A stretch of 64,000 nt of DNA, taken from the NCBI RefSeq assembly GCF_028010285.1, contig NZ_CP116304.1, forward strand, positions 3,240,501 to 3,304,500, in the 5' to 3' direction. Of the stretch, positions 35,997 to 45,840 are shown in pieces. The notes beneath the pieces were generated by a model that was given only the letters and a program-made list of their open reading frames with translations, did no database searches and was not told the DNA's origin. Source of the DNA: Pseudomonas sp. Q1-7. Its GTDB lineage: Bacteria > Pseudomonadota > Gammaproteobacteria > Pseudomonadales > Pseudomonadaceae. Numbering within the stretch: position 1 is the first letter of the stretch; each line of letters opens with the position of its first letter. The position numbers and the translations under genes were made by a program.

Positions 35997-37022
35997 GTGA
36001 AAAAACGCCTCTTGCTGCTCCCTCTCGCCTTCGCCGGCGCCCTCGCCATCCTGCTGCAATGGGGCGGCCGACCGGCGCCAGCCTCCTCCAGCGTCACGCC
36101 ACCGAACGCCACCGTGGCCGCCCCTGCCCCGGCTGCGACAGCCCCCGCCGCCCCGGTCGCGAGCAGTCCGCCAAGCACCACCGGGCGCCTGCCCGCATCG
36201 CTGACGGGCACAGAGGTGGACGGCCGCTTCCGACTCGATGGCGCCGGCAACCTGCTGGTCAGCGAAGACATCCGGCGCATCTTCGATTACTTCCTCAGCA
36301 CCCAGGGCGAAGAGTCCCTGACCGCCAGCATCCAGCGCTTGCGCGGCTACATCGACGGGCAACTGGATGCGCCAGCCGAAGGCCAGGCCTTGGCCCTGCT
36401 CGACCAGTACCTCGATTACAAGCGTCAACTGGTGCGACTGGAGCGTGACCTGCCGCTGCTGGCCGACCTTGCCGCCCTGCGCCAGCGCGAAGCGGCGGTG
36501 CAGGCGTTGCGGGCGCGGATCTTCAGCAGCGAAGCCCACCAGGCGTTCTTCGCCAAAGAAGAGGCCTACAACACCTTCACCCTGCAGCGCCTGGCCATCC
36601 AGCGAGACGCTCGCCTGGAACCGGCGGCCAAGGCGGCGGCCATCGACCAGTTGCGCGGCAACCTGCCGGACGACCTGCAAGCCATGGCGGCCAGCCAACT
36701 GCAGGCCGAACTCCGGGTCCAGGTGGGCGCACTGCAGGCTGCGGGAGGCAGCCCCGAGCAGATCCGCCAGCTGCGCCAGCAACTGGTGGGTGCCGAAGCC
36801 ACGAGTCGACTGGAAGCCCTGGACCAGCAACGCCTGCATTGGCAACAGCGGTTGCAGGTCTACCTCATGGAAAGACGCCGCATCGAAGCCAGCGAAGGCC
36901 TGAGCGATAGCGACAAGGCCACCGCCATCAGCCGCCTCGAAGAGGAAGGCTTCAGCCCGCAGGAGCGCCTGCGCCTCCAGGCCGCGGCCGAGCTGGCGGC
37001 CGCGCGCAAGAAGCTGCCCTGA
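35997..37022 (+). CDS. lipH: Lipase-specific foldase (Lif/LipH)
   Basis: 341 residues starting at GTG 35997. N-terminal membrane anchor ([18 protein letters not shown]), an Ala/Pro-rich linker, then the foldase domain with the steric-chaperone motif [13 protein letters not shown] (about residues 93-105, the RxxFD(Y/F)xL(S/T)xxGE signature) and a long helical region that embraces the lipase. Required for active LipA. The Pro/Ala linker is the variable part of the family. Confidence 0.95.
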   Translation: MKKRLLLLPLAFAGALAILLQWGGRPAPASSSVTPPNATVAAPAPAATAPAAPVASSPPSTTGRLPASLTGTEVDGRFRLDGAGNLLVSEDIRRIFDYFLSTQGEESLTASIQRLRGYIDGQLDAPAEGQALALLDQYLDYKRQLVRLERDLPLLADLAALRQREAAVQALRARIFSSEAHQAFFAKEEAYNTFTLQRLAIQRDARLEPAAKAAAIDQLRGNLPDDLQAMAASQLQAELRVQVGALQAAGGSPEQIRQLRQQLVGAEATSRLEALDQQRLHWQQRLQVYLMERRRIEASEGLSDSDKATAISRLEEEGFSPQERLRLQAAAELAAARKKLP

Positions 37023-37026
37023 AACG

Positions 37027-37050
37027 AAAAAGGCCCGCCAAAGCGGGCCT
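37027..37050. terminator. Terminator between lipH and the DoxX gene
   Basis: AGGCCCGC-CAAA-GCGGGCCT hairpin. On the minus strand it runs into TTTTT, a good terminator for DoxX; on the plus strand it is followed only by a pyrimidine tract (CTCTTCT), a weaker terminator for lipH. Confidence 0.8.
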
Positions 37051-37069
37051 CTCTTCTCCAAGCCGAAAC

Positions 37070-37504
37070 TCAGCTGGCGATATTGCGATCCAGGGACATC
37101 TTGCCGGCGCCTTCGATCAGCAGGGTCGCGCTGATCAGGGCGAGGATCATGGCGTACTCATAACCACCGTTGGTGATGAAGAAGCCGCTGGCCCAGTGCA
37201 CACTGAACACCGCCACCACCATCGCGACGATCAGCGCCGCGGCAGCCGGACGCACCAGCAGGCCGATCACCAGGGCCACACCGCCGAAGAACTCGGCGCT
37301 GCCGGCCATCAGGGCCATCAGGTAGCCCGGAGCCAGGCCGATGCTTTCCATCCATTGCCCGGTTCCTGCCAGGCCATAACCGCCAAACATGCCGAAAAGT
37401 TTCTGCGCGCCATGGGCCATGAAGGTCAGGCCGGTGACGATCCGCAACAGGGTGATGCCGTAACCGGCGTTGGTGGCGAGGATGGTTTTGATCGGGCTGC
37501 TCAT
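37070..37504 (-). CDS. DoxX family membrane protein
   Basis: 144 residues from ATG 37504 (AAGGAACACC upstream). Four hydrophobic segments and the DoxX features LLRIVTGLTFMAHGAQKLFG and AEFFGGVALVIGLLVRPAA. Inner-membrane protein; DoxX-like proteins of this size are linked to redox or thiol stress in some bacteria, but the function here is unknown. Confidence 0.88.
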   Translation of the reverse strand: MSSPIKTILATNAGYGITLLRIVTGLTFMAHGAQKLFGMFGGYGLAGTGQWMESIGLAPGYLMALMAGSAEFFGGVALVIGLLVRPAAAALIVAMVVAVFSVHWASGFFITNGGYEYAMILALISATLLIEGAGKMSLDRNIAS

Positions 37505-37549
37505 CGAGGTGTTCCTTGTGTTGTGGGAGTCGATGAGCACAAGCTTAGT

Positions 37550-37611
37550 AGAATTTTTTGATATTAAAATCGCAAAATTCTCGACCAAATAATCGAATAA
37601 ACCGATTATTT
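37550..37611. promoter_or_regulatory. AT-rich region with two perfect inverted repeats upstream of DoxX
   Basis: AGAATTTT (37550-37557) pairs with AAAATTCT (37574-37581), and AAATAATCG (37587-37595) with CGATTATTT (37603-37611). The first lies 46-77 bp upstream of the DoxX start and could be an operator; the second overlaps the mltF stop and could form a weak transcript end. Strikingly AT-rich against a GC-rich background. Confidence 0.45.
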
Positions 37612-39027
37612 ACGCGTTTTACTCCCCTTTTTCAAAGGCTCCAGTCGATAACGCTCGCGGTCAAAGGCCAGGTAGTACTTGTTCACACTATTGACGTAGC
37701 TCACCACCCCCATGCCAGCCTGCTCGGCGGCGATGCGCTCCACCTGGAAAAACCACCGATCGGGGTTCAGACCACGCCGCCGGGCTTCCGCGCGCATACC
37801 TTGGACCCGTTGCGGACCGAGGTTGTAGGCCGCCAGGACGAAGGCCATGCGTTCACGCTCGTCGAGCCTTGCACTGGAAAAGAAGTTGCGTCGCAACATA
37901 GCCAGGTACTTGGCCGATGCCTGCACGTTGTTATCGAGTTTCTGGATATTCCCCACCCCGACGCTACGCGCCGCGCCGGGGGTGATCTGCATCAGTCCGG
38001 TGGCGCCGCTGGCCCCCCTGGCCGCCGGATTCAGGCTGGACTCCTTGTAGGCCAGCGCGGCTAGGCTGAGCCAATCGAAGTCGTGCTGGTCGGCGTAGCG
38101 CTGCAGCACCGGACGCACCCGCTCCAGGCGCTGGAGCTCGTTGCGCGCCAGCGGGTAATGCACCTTGTACAGACGTCGGTAGACCCGCTGGAAGGCGGCG
38201 TCCTGGTCGTCCGGCACCCGGTATCCGGCGAGGAAGCGGTCGACACTGGCGCGCAGCGTCGGCGCATCGCGGCGCACGAACCAGGTCATGTCGCCCTGTC
38301 GATCCAATACCAGATGTTTATCAAGACGCAGCCTGGGCATCACCTTGACCCAGCGCTCGCCGATCGGCTGCTCGACCGCGGTCAGCGGATAGATGCCGGC
38401 CTGGACCATTTCCAGCACATCCTCCACTGCCAGGCTCGGGTCGACCCATTCGATGACGACGGGCGCCAACTTGCGCGCCGCCAGCCTCTCGTTCACCTGA
38501 CGCAAGGCTTCGCCGGCGGCACTGCCCACCGGCAACGAGATGCTGCGTCCGGACAGCTGTTCCAGGCGCTGGTAGCGGCGCTGGCCCTGGCGGCTGACCA
38601 GCACCAACGGCACATCCTTGCGCAAGGGCGCACTGGCGCTGACCGTAGTGCCGACGCCCTGGGCGATCAACTCCCCCGGCGCCACCAGGTCGCCCTCGCC
38701 ACGCTGCAGCGCGGCCAGCAGTTGATCCTTGGCCCTGGGAATGATCTTCAGCCTGATTTCACGCCCGTCGCGGGCAGTGCGATTGAGGAACTGTTCGAAG
38801 GCACGGATACGGTGGTACTCGACACCGACCGGCTCGCCCTTGACCTCGCCCGAGCTGTTGCGGCTCTGGTTCACCAGCACCTTGAGCACGCCGCTGCGGC
38901 GTATCTGCGCCAGATCGCGGGCCTCGGCCGGCTGCTGCCAGACGTCCGGCGGCCCTGCCAGGCGCGCGTTGGCCGGATGCGGCAGCAGCGCCAACAGGCA
39001 GAGGAAGAACAGCAGCGGTCGCGTCAT
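37606..39027 (-). CDS. mltF: Membrane-bound lytic murein transglycosylase F-type
   Basis: 473 residues from ATG 39027 (MTRPLLFFLCLLALLPHPANA signal peptide); the frame open to 39150 is upstream non-coding. The N-terminal half is a periplasmic substrate-binding (SBP_bac_3) domain, the C-terminal half an SLT domain with the catalytic Glu in LAYKESSLNP followed by SGATGLMQITPGAARSVG. It cleaves glycan strands to 1,6-anhydro products. The SBP domain in the family regulates activity by sensing muropeptides. P. aeruginosa has two paralogues; this position corresponds to MltF2. Confidence 0.9.
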   Translation of the reverse strand: MTRPLLFFLCLLALLPHPANARLAGPPDVWQQPAEARDLAQIRRSGVLKVLVNQSRNSSGEVKGEPVGVEYHRIRAFEQFLNRTARDGREIRLKIIPRAKDQLLAALQRGEGDLVAPGELIAQGVGTTVSASAPLRKDVPLVLVSRQGQRRYQRLEQLSGRSISLPVGSAAGEALRQVNERLAARKLAPVVIEWVDPSLAVEDVLEMVQAGIYPLTAVEQPIGERWVKVMPRLRLDKHLVLDRQGDMTWFVRRDAPTLRASVDRFLAGYRVPDDQDAAFQRVYRRLYKVHYPLARNELQRLERVRPVLQRYADQHDFDWLSLAALAYKESSLNPAARGASGATGLMQITPGAARSVGVGNIQKLDNNVQASAKYLAMLRRNFFSSARLDERERMAFVLAAYNLGPQRVQGMRAEARRRGLNPDRWFFQVERIAAEQAGMGVVSYVNSVNKYYLAFDRERYRLEPLKKGSKTRK

Positions 39028-39258
39028 CGATTCTCCAGGAACTGGGCACTCATTCGCGCGCGCCCGATCGGACAGCGCCGCGCCGCGAGTCCTTGGCTGG
39101 CGAGCGAGGGGCGCGGAGCGTGTCACAGCTGGGCGCCCGAAGCCAGTCAAAGCGTGGTATCGACTTCAACATATGCAGACAAGTTCCTGTAAATACTGGA
39201 TTTTTTTTAATCGACACGGGCTTTGCTATGCTGCCCGCCTCCAACCCGAGGTAGCACC

Positions 39259-40065
39259 ATGCAACTCATCGACATCGGCGTCAATTTGACCCACCCCAGC
39301 CTCGCCCGCGATGTCCGCGCCGTTCTGGAGCGCGCGCACACCGCCGGCGTCTGCCAGATGGTGCTCACCGGAACCAGCCTGGAAGACAGCGAGAAGGCCC
39401 TGCTGGCCGCCGAGCAACTCGACGAGAGCGGCCAACGCCTGTTCAGCACCGCCGGCGTCCACCCTCACGAAGCCAGCAGTTGGAACAGCGACAGCCCGCG
39501 CCAATTGCGCGCCCTGCTGGGCGAAGCGCGGGTATGCGCCGTGGGTGAATGCGGCCTGGACTTCAACCGCGACTTCTCGCCACGTCCGCAACAGGAAAAG
39601 GCCCTTGAAGAACAACTCGCCCTGGCGGTGGAGCTGGGCAAGCCGGTGTTCCTCCACGAACGCGACGCTGACGAACGCCTGCTGGCCATCGTGAAGACCT
39701 TCCGCGACCAGTTGAGTGCCGCCGTGGTGCACTGCTTCACCGGCGAGAAGCGCGCCCTCTATGGCTACCTGGACCTCGACCTGCATATCGGCATCACCGG
39801 CTGGATCTGCGACGAACGCCGCGGCACCCACCTGCACCCGCTGGTGCGCGACATCCCCCGTGGCCGCCTGATGCTGGAGAGCGACGCGCCCTATCTGCTG
39901 CCACGCAGCCTGCGGCCCAAGCCCAAGCACGGCCACAACGAACCGGCCTTCCTCGGCGAAGTGCTGCGCGAAGTGGCGCTGCACCGTGGCGAGAGCGAGA
40001 ACGACCTGGCCCGCCACAGCACGGCCAGCGCCCGCGCCTTCTTCGGCTTGCCAAGCATCGACTGA
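39259..40065 (+). CDS. tatD: TatD family metal-dependent deoxyribonuclease
   Basis: 268 residues from ATG 39259. Metal ligands typical of TatD amidohydrolases are visible: the N-terminal LIDIGVNL region, VGECGLDFN (Glu), FLHERDA (His), VVHCFTG (His) and ESDAPYL (Asp). TatD has 3'-5' exonuclease activity on DNA and RNA. Single gene, divergent from mltF. Confidence 0.92.
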   Translation: MQLIDIGVNLTHPSLARDVRAVLERAHTAGVCQMVLTGTSLEDSEKALLAAEQLDESGQRLFSTAGVHPHEASSWNSDSPRQLRALLGEARVCAVGECGLDFNRDFSPRPQQEKALEEQLALAVELGKPVFLHERDADERLLAIVKTFRDQLSAAVVHCFTGEKRALYGYLDLDLHIGITGWICDERRGTHLHPLVRDIPRGRLMLESDAPYLLPRSLRPKPKHGHNEPAFLGEVLREVALHRGESENDLARHSTASARAFFGLPSID

Positions 40066-40171
40066 CGCCGGCGACCCGGCACCTTCTTGATTCGGATCAA
40101 CGCCGGTAGGCCGCTTCTGCCGGACAATGATGGCACCTTGCCAATACCGTCCGAGACACAAGAAGAACACC

Positions 40172-41647
40172 ATGGCTACACGGATTCGCGATCTCTCCCT
40201 GAAGTACAAGTTCTGGGCCGTCAATGCGGTGGCCTTCCTCACCACTCTGCTGCTGGTCCTGCATGCGCTCTACCTGGAGCAGCAGGGGCGCGCCGATGAC
40301 GCCCGCACCGCCGCCGGCGCCCAGGCGCAACTGCTCAGGGCCTGGCCGGCCGACGAGGCCCTGCCCGCCTCGCCGGACATCCTCCTCGTGCATGACGGCA
40401 GCGCCCCGCGCATGGCGGGCGCCCTGGCCAACGCCAGCGGCTGGGTGGCGCTGGAGCACGATGGCTTGTTCGGCAACGACCCGCTCATCGGCGCCCAGGT
40501 GATCGAACGCGCCGACGCCCAGCGTATCGCGGTGCTGGCGCACAGCCCGAGCCTGATCCAGTTGTTCGGTGCGCGCGCCCTGGAATACGCGCTTTCCGTC
40601 TTCCTGCTGATGGTCGCCCTGCTGGCCGCCTCGCAGTTGCTGATCCGCTTCCTGCTCAGCCACCTCAACACCCTCAAGGACGTGATGCTCCACGTCGAGC
40701 GCAGCGGCGACCTGTCGGCGCGCGTGTCGCTGGACAGTCGCGACGAGGTGGGCCAGATGGCCAGCGCTTTCAACGCCATGCAGGCGGGCTACGAGCGGGT
40801 GGTGCGCACCGTGGTCCAGGCCGTGTCCCGCCTCGACGAAGGCGCCGCGCGCCTGGCCGGCAGCATGGGCGAAGTGCGCCAGGGCATGCTTGGCCAGCAG
40901 AGCGAGACCGACCAGGCAGCCACCGCCATCAACGAAATGTCCGCCACCGTCCACCACATCGCCCGGCATGCGGCGGACACCCGCGACCGGTCGCAGAGCG
41001 CCGACCGGCTCGCCGGTGCCGGCCAGCAGGTGGTGGAGCGCGTCGAGCACGCCATCGCCAGGCTTTCTTCCGGCGTGCAACAGACCGCCGAAACCATCCA
41101 GCGCCTGGCCGAGGACAGCCAGAAGATCAGCGGCGTGGTCAACGTCATCCACGACATCGCCGAACAGACCAACCTGCTGGCGCTGAACGCCGCCATCGAG
41201 GCCGCTCGCGCCGGTGAAATGGGCCGTGGCTTCGCCGTGGTCGCCGATGAAGTGCGCAACCTGGCCAGGCGGGTGCAGGACTCCACCGACGAAATCACCG
41301 GCATGATCGCCACGCTCCAGGCCGGCACCCGCGACGCCGTGGAGTTCATGCGGGAAAGCTCGCTGAAGGCCGACGACTGCGTACAGGCCGCCCACGAAGC
41401 GGGCACCGCCCTGGCCGCCATCACCGGCGCGGTGGCACAGATTCGCGAGAGCAACACCCAGATCGCCGTGGCGGCCGAGCAGCAGAGCCAGGTCGCCGAG
41501 GAAATGACCCGAGCGGTGGTGGGGATTCGCGATGTCACCGAGCTCACCGTCGGCCAGACCGTGGCATCCGCCTCTACCAGCAACGAACTGGCGAGCCTGG
41601 CCGGCGAGCTGTCGCAGGCCATACGCCAGCTCAAGCTGCAGGCCTAG
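40172..41647 (+). CDS. Methyl-accepting chemotaxis protein
   Basis: 491 residues, intact: first membrane helix ([22 protein letters not shown]), a small periplasmic domain of about 105 residues, second helix ([22 protein letters not shown]), HAMP (about 165-215), and a complete signalling domain with the hairpin tip [20 protein letters not shown]. The periplasmic domain is shorter than a four-helix or Cache domain, so ligand and mode of sensing are unclear. No C-terminal CheR-docking pentapeptide. Contrast with the broken receptor at 1212. Confidence 0.92.
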   Translation: MATRIRDLSLKYKFWAVNAVAFLTTLLLVLHALYLEQQGRADDARTAAGAQAQLLRAWPADEALPASPDILLVHDGSAPRMAGALANASGWVALEHDGLFGNDPLIGAQVIERADAQRIAVLAHSPSLIQLFGARALEYALSVFLLMVALLAASQLLIRFLLSHLNTLKDVMLHVERSGDLSARVSLDSRDEVGQMASAFNAMQAGYERVVRTVVQAVSRLDEGAARLAGSMGEVRQGMLGQQSETDQAATAINEMSATVHHIARHAADTRDRSQSADRLAGAGQQVVERVEHAIARLSSGVQQTAETIQRLAEDSQKISGVVNVIHDIAEQTNLLALNAAIEAARAGEMGRGFAVVADEVRNLARRVQDSTDEITGMIATLQAGTRDAVEFMRESSLKADDCVQAAHEAGTALAAITGAVAQIRESNTQIAVAAEQQSQVAEEMTRAVVGIRDVTELTVGQTVASASTSNELASLAGELSQAIRQLKLQA

Positions 41648-41732
41648 AGGCTATCCGCACCATAGGCACAAGGCATTCGCCGGCCCGCAGGCGCCAGCCT
41701 AGACTGCCAGCATTTCTCCCTGGAGCCGAACC

Positions 41733-42089
41733 ATGGACAAGCGACGCCCCAACCTCCACGCCTGGCAGTGGCGGACCTATTCCGACAACCACCAGCATCC
41801 GGTCAACCTGGTCCTGCACATCATCGCGGTGCCGATCTTCATCGTCGCCGCGCTGAGCCTGGTGAGCGGGCTCTTCACCTTCAGCTTCCGCCCCCTGGTG
41901 CTGGGCGTGATCGGCATCCTCGCGTCCCTGGCCCTGCAGGCCCACGGCCACAAGCTGGAAGCCGTGCAAGCGGAACCCTTCAATGGCCGCCGGGACGCCG
42001 TTGGACGCTTACTGATGGAGCAGTTCGTGACCTTCCCGCGCTTCATCCTCAGTGGCCAGTGGTGGCGCAACTGGCGCAGGAAGAAGTGA
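41733..42089 (+). CDS. Mpo1-like (DUF962/YGL010w) membrane protein
   Basis: 118 residues beginning MDKRRPNLHAWQWRTYSDNHQHPVN. The family's conserved histidines are here (YSDNHQHPVNLVLHIIAVP and QAHGHKLEAVQAEPF), with two to three membrane helices. Yeast Mpo1 is an Fe(II)-dependent dioxygenase acting on 2-hydroxy fatty acids; bacterial members probably share the fold, but activity is unproven. Confidence 0.8.
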   Translation: MDKRRPNLHAWQWRTYSDNHQHPVNLVLHIIAVPIFIVAALSLVSGLFTFSFRPLVLGVIGILASLALQAHGHKLEAVQAEPFNGRRDAVGRLLMEQFVTFPRFILSGQWWRNWRRKK

Positions 42090-42126
42090 CAAGCCGCCAG
42101 GCCGGAGCGCAACCGGCCAGGGGTGC

Positions 42127-42924
42127 TCAGCCGAACACCACCACCGTCTGCCGACTCATGGCCACCAGCTCGCCGTCCGGCGTCCACAGGGCCGCCGCTG
42201 CATGGCCGTAACCATCGCGGGCATGTTCGATGCGGGCGCGGTACCGGCACCAGTCATGGGTATCCAGCTGCGGCAGCGGCTGCACGAATTCGATGGTCCA
42301 GGTCAGGGTGCTGCCCGGCGCGGGGGTCGGCAGGTGCGGCACGGTGGCCGGCGGCCAGGCATCCACCAGGGCCAGCAGGTGCGCCTCGGCGAGCGGCTCG
42401 CGCGCCACGTCGCCACGGAAACGCACCCAGCCGCCCATGTCGCGCTCGCGGCTATTGGAGAACGGCAGCCCGCCGATGGACCAGCGCATCGCCAGGTGGC
42501 GAGTGAATTCCGGCGTAACACCCGGAATGAAGGGCAGCTCGTAACATTCGGCAACGGGTTTCATCTCGGGCGCCGGCTCGGCCTCCATCTGCACCACCGA
42601 TTGGCGCGAACCCCCGAAACTGCCTTGCACCAGCGCGACCACCTGGTCCTTTTGCCGCACCCGGCAGGCCACCTGGCTCACGGCCTTGCCCTCGCGCAGC
42701 AGTTCGGCCTCGAAACGGGCCGGCACCTCCGGTTCCAACGGGCCGACGAAGGTGATCGCCAGGGAGCGCACGGGGCGCCCCGGCTCGACCTTGGCCCGCA
42801 TGGCTTCGAAAGCCAGTGCCGCCACCACGCCGCCAAAGGCCGCCCGCCCCTGCCCCCAGGTCGCGGGCACTACCACTTCGCCCGGATTGCTTCGAGCCAT
42901 CTGGATCAATTCGCAAAAGTTCAT
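42127..42924 (-). CDS. Acyl-CoA thioesterase, TesB-like double hotdog
   Basis: 265 residues with two hotdog halves: the N-terminal WGQGRAAFGGVVAALAFEAM and SLAITFVGPLEPE, and the C-terminal LTWTIEFVQPLP and DGYGHAAAALWTPDGELVAMSRQ. This is the acyl-CoA thioesterase II-like arrangement. Cytosolic hydrolysis of acyl-CoA is likely; chain-length preference unknown. Convergent with the Mpo1-like gene. Confidence 0.85.
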   Translation of the reverse strand: MNFCELIQMARSNPGEVVVPATWGQGRAAFGGVVAALAFEAMRAKVEPGRPVRSLAITFVGPLEPEVPARFEAELLREGKAVSQVACRVRQKDQVVALVQGSFGGSRQSVVQMEAEPAPEMKPVAECYELPFIPGVTPEFTRHLAMRWSIGGLPFSNSRERDMGGWVRFRGDVAREPLAEAHLLALVDAWPPATVPHLPTPAPGSTLTWTIEFVQPLPQLDTHDWCRYRARIEHARDGYGHAAAALWTPDGELVAMSRQTVVVFG

Positions 42925-43040
42925 CTGAAATCCCTGTAGTCAAACGCTCAGTCGGCGATCTTAGGGTATTGCCTCGCCGGCTCGAAAGGCGCGCCGCAGG
43001 GCTGCCCTGCCAAGGCCGAGGGGAGAACCGCCAGGCGACG

Positions 43041-43802
43041 TCAGGCCAGGCGCCGCAACAGCTTCTCCAGCACCCGGTCCGCGCGGACCTCGGCGGCGTG
43101 CAAGGCCACCTGCCAGGCACGGACACGTGGCCGCAGGTCCGATTCACGCTCGGCGCGGGCCAGCCACTGCAGGTTGTCGTGCCACTTGCCCAGCGCCGAC
43201 TGGGCGCCCACCAGCAGGCGTCGGGTCTTCGCGTCCAGCGCGACGGCGTCCGGGTAAGCCTCCAGCCCATAGCGCAGGCGCTTGATCAGCAGGCGCAGGC
43301 GATGACGGTCGTGGGCGGGGTCGCGCAGGGCCTCTTCGAGGCGGCGCCGGCTCTTGGCGAGGGACTTGCCGATGGCCTTGCGCGTGCCGGCCACCAGACC
43401 TTCGCGCTCATTCACTCGCATCAGATGAGGCCAGGCGTCCAGCACCTGGAACAGCCGCGCCAGTTCCGGCGCCAGGAGCAGTTGCGCATAGCCGCTGCGC
43501 AACGCCCGCTCACGTTCCGGGGTCAGACGGTCCAGGCCGTGGCTGCGCAGTTCGAGGATCAGGACTTCGAGGTCGCGCAGGGCGCTGCTCAGCGTCGCCA
43601 GGTCCGCGGCCGCCTGGTTCAGCACATCCACCGCCGGCATACCCCGCAAGGGGCGCAGAACGCTGCGCAGGCGCCGGGTGGCCACGCGCAGGTCATGCAG
43701 GGCTTCGCGGTCGGTTTCCGCTGCCAGGCGCTCGACGCAGGCATACAGGCAGGTTTCAAGACCTATGACCTGAGCGATCAGGTCGTCCAGCGTTCTGGCC
43801 AT
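43041..43802 (-). CDS. CHAD domain protein
   Basis: 253 residues from ATG 43802 (MARTLDDLIAQVIGLETCLYACVERL). The conserved histidine-alpha-helical core is recognisable: EALHDLRVATRRLRSVLRPLR, RDLEVLILELRSHGL, RLRLLIKRLRYGLEAY and LGKWHDNLQWLARAE. CHAD domains bind inorganic polyphosphate through basic helices. It follows tgpA by 49 bp on the same strand and is probably the fourth gene of that operon. Confidence 0.88.
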   Translation of the reverse strand: MARTLDDLIAQVIGLETCLYACVERLAAETDREALHDLRVATRRLRSVLRPLRGMPAVDVLNQAAADLATLSSALRDLEVLILELRSHGLDRLTPERERALRSGYAQLLLAPELARLFQVLDAWPHLMRVNEREGLVAGTRKAIGKSLAKSRRRLEEALRDPAHDRHRLRLLIKRLRYGLEAYPDAVALDAKTRRLLVGAQSALGKWHDNLQWLARAERESDLRPRVRAWQVALHAAEVRADRVLEKLLRRLA

Positions 43803-43851
43803 CGTCAGACCCTCCGGGATCCGGCACGGACACCGCACCCCACAGCATGGA

Positions 43852-45840
43852 TCATCCGCGCGGTCCGCGCAGGCGCCAGGGCAAGGCCTTGCGCAGGGCG
43901 CGCAAGGGTCGGGCGGGGTCGAGCGCCCGGTGGCCGGCATAGCGGCCGGCTTCGAAGGCGGCCAGGAACGCGCGGATATGCACGGCCTGGCGCGGCAATT
44001 CGCGACTCGCGCGCTCGGCGAAGGTTCGCGGCCCCTCGCCCTGGGCGCGCACCACGCCATGGCGCGCCAGCAACCGCTCGAATACCTGGAACTGGCGCAA
44101 CTGCGGATCGCGCTCGCGCTTCCAGGGGGCGAACAGGAACAGCGCCAGCACCGCCATCAGCAGCCCGGCGGCGCCCACCAGGCCGAACCCGAGGGCATGG
44201 TGGTCCAGGCTGCCGAACCAGCGCCGCAGCAGTTCCACCTGGGCCTCGCCCTGATAGCCCAGCACCCAGCGCTGCCAGCCGTAATTGAGGTTGTCCCAGC
44301 CCAGGCGCAGTTGGTTCAGCCACGCCAGCTGTCGAAATCGCAGGGGGGACAATGGCGAACCCTCGAGGAAGCTCTGCTCGTCGGCCAGGGCTTCCTCCAG
44401 GCCACGCTCGATGCGGTTCGGCGCCACCTGGAAGGTGGGGTCTACGCGGATCCAGCCGCGCTCCGGCAGCCAATACTCCACCCAGGCATGGGCGTCGAAC
44501 TGGTGCACCAGCACATAGTTGCCGACCGGATTGAACTCCCCTCCCTGATAACCCGCCACCACCCGCGCGGGAATACCGGCGGCGCGCAGAACGAAGGTCA
44601 TGGCGCCGGCATAGTGGGCGCAGAACCCCCGCCGGGTGTCGAAGAGAAAGGCGTCGATATTGTCCGCCCCCAGCGGCGGCGGGCGCAGGGTGTAGACGAA
44701 GGGTTCCCGGTTGAAATGCACCAGCAGCGCGTCCACCAGTTGTCGGGGGTCGGGATGCTGCTGCTTGAGTTCGGCCGCCCAGGCCCGCGTACGCGGGTCG
44801 CCGTCCGCCGGCAACTGCAGCGTCCGACGCAGGGTTTCCGCGTTGCCGCCGGGCTCGCGCACCGCCTGTGGCCAGGACGTCACCTCGTAAAGCAGCGGGC
44901 GGTCCACCGGCGTGCGTCGCTCCAGGCCGAAATCCGCCCGGCCGCGCACGCCCTGCTGGCTGGTTTCGGCCACGTCCAGGCCGAACAACCAGGGCTTGCC
45001 GCTGGGCTGCATCACGATGCTGTAGCGCAGCGGTTCGCCCACCCGGCGCCAGTCCGCGGCGGGACCGTGGCGGGAGCTGAGGGACTGGGACCAACGCCGC
45101 CCGTCGAAGCGTTCCAGGGTCAGCGCGCGCCAATAGAGTTGGCTCTGGGGTGGTACCGGGCCCTCGAAGCTGGCCCGGAAAGCCAGCTCGCTGGAACGGC
45201 TGAGTTCGGCGATGTCCGCCGGGCTCATGGCGTCCGAGAGACCGCTAATGCCCCTGTCGCTGGGCTGCGGCAACGACCACAGCGGCCCCAGGCGCGGGAA
45301 AAACAGGAACAGCAGCAGCATCAGCGGCACCGCCTGCAGCAACAGGCCGCCCGCCGCCTTCAACGGCACCAACGGACGCTCGGCGAAGCGGCTCTGCTGC
45401 AGGCCTACCAGGGCCGCCAGCAGGCTGCAGAGCGGCAGCAGGCTGTAGAGCGCGGCCAGCATGCCGTCATTGAACAGGTAGGCGGTGACCTGGGTGAAGA
45501 AGCCCAGCAGGATGAGCACCAGGGCGTCGCGCTGACTGCGCAGCTCCAGCAGCTTGAGGATGAACACCGCCACCAGCAGCACCACGGCCGCCTCCAGCCC
45601 CACCAGAGTGCCCCGGGAGAGGAACACGCCCAGGGCCACGGCAATGATCAGTGCAGCCTTCACCACGCCGCCGGGGTATTGCGCGCGCATACGGAATATC
45701 TGGATGCGCCAGCCGGCACAGGCGAGCCACATGGCGATGATCCACGGCGGCAGGTAAGCCAGGTGCGGCACTATCACCAGCACCTGGGCCACCAGCAGCC
45801 AGGTCAGGCCGATGCGGGTGATCGGCTGGCCGGCCTTCAT
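43852..45840 (-). CDS. tgpA: Membrane transglutaminase-like protein TgpA
   Basis: 662 residues: four to six N-terminal membrane helices (about 10-190), a large periplasmic transglutaminase-like domain with Cys407 (RRGFCAHYAGAM), His451 (DAHAWVEYW) and Asp467 (IRVDPT), one further helix (about 550-575) and a cytoplasmic DUF4129-like tail. In P. aeruginosa TgpA is reported as essential for viability. The start overlaps the DUF58 stop by 4 bp, so MoxR, DUF58 and TgpA are translationally coupled. Confidence 0.93.
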   Translation of the reverse strand: MKAGQPITRIGLTWLLVAQVLVIVPHLAYLPPWIIAMWLACAGWRIQIFRMRAQYPGGVVKAALIIAVALGVFLSRGTLVGLEAAVVLLVAVFILKLLELRSQRDALVLILLGFFTQVTAYLFNDGMLAALYSLLPLCSLLAALVGLQQSRFAERPLVPLKAAGGLLLQAVPLMLLLFLFFPRLGPLWSLPQPSDRGISGLSDAMSPADIAELSRSSELAFRASFEGPVPPQSQLYWRALTLERFDGRRWSQSLSSRHGPAADWRRVGEPLRYSIVMQPSGKPWLFGLDVAETSQQGVRGRADFGLERRTPVDRPLLYEVTSWPQAVREPGGNAETLRRTLQLPADGDPRTRAWAAELKQQHPDPRQLVDALLVHFNREPFVYTLRPPPLGADNIDAFLFDTRRGFCAHYAGAMTFVLRAAGIPARVVAGYQGGEFNPVGNYVLVHQFDAHAWVEYWLPERGWIRVDPTFQVAPNRIERGLEEALADEQSFLEGSPLSPLRFRQLAWLNQLRLGWDNLNYGWQRWVLGYQGEAQVELLRRWFGSLDHHALGFGLVGAAGLLMAVLALFLFAPWKRERDPQLRQFQVFERLLARHGVVRAQGEGPRTFAERASRELPRQAVHIRAFLAAFEAGRYAGHRALDPARPLRALRKALPWRLRGPRG

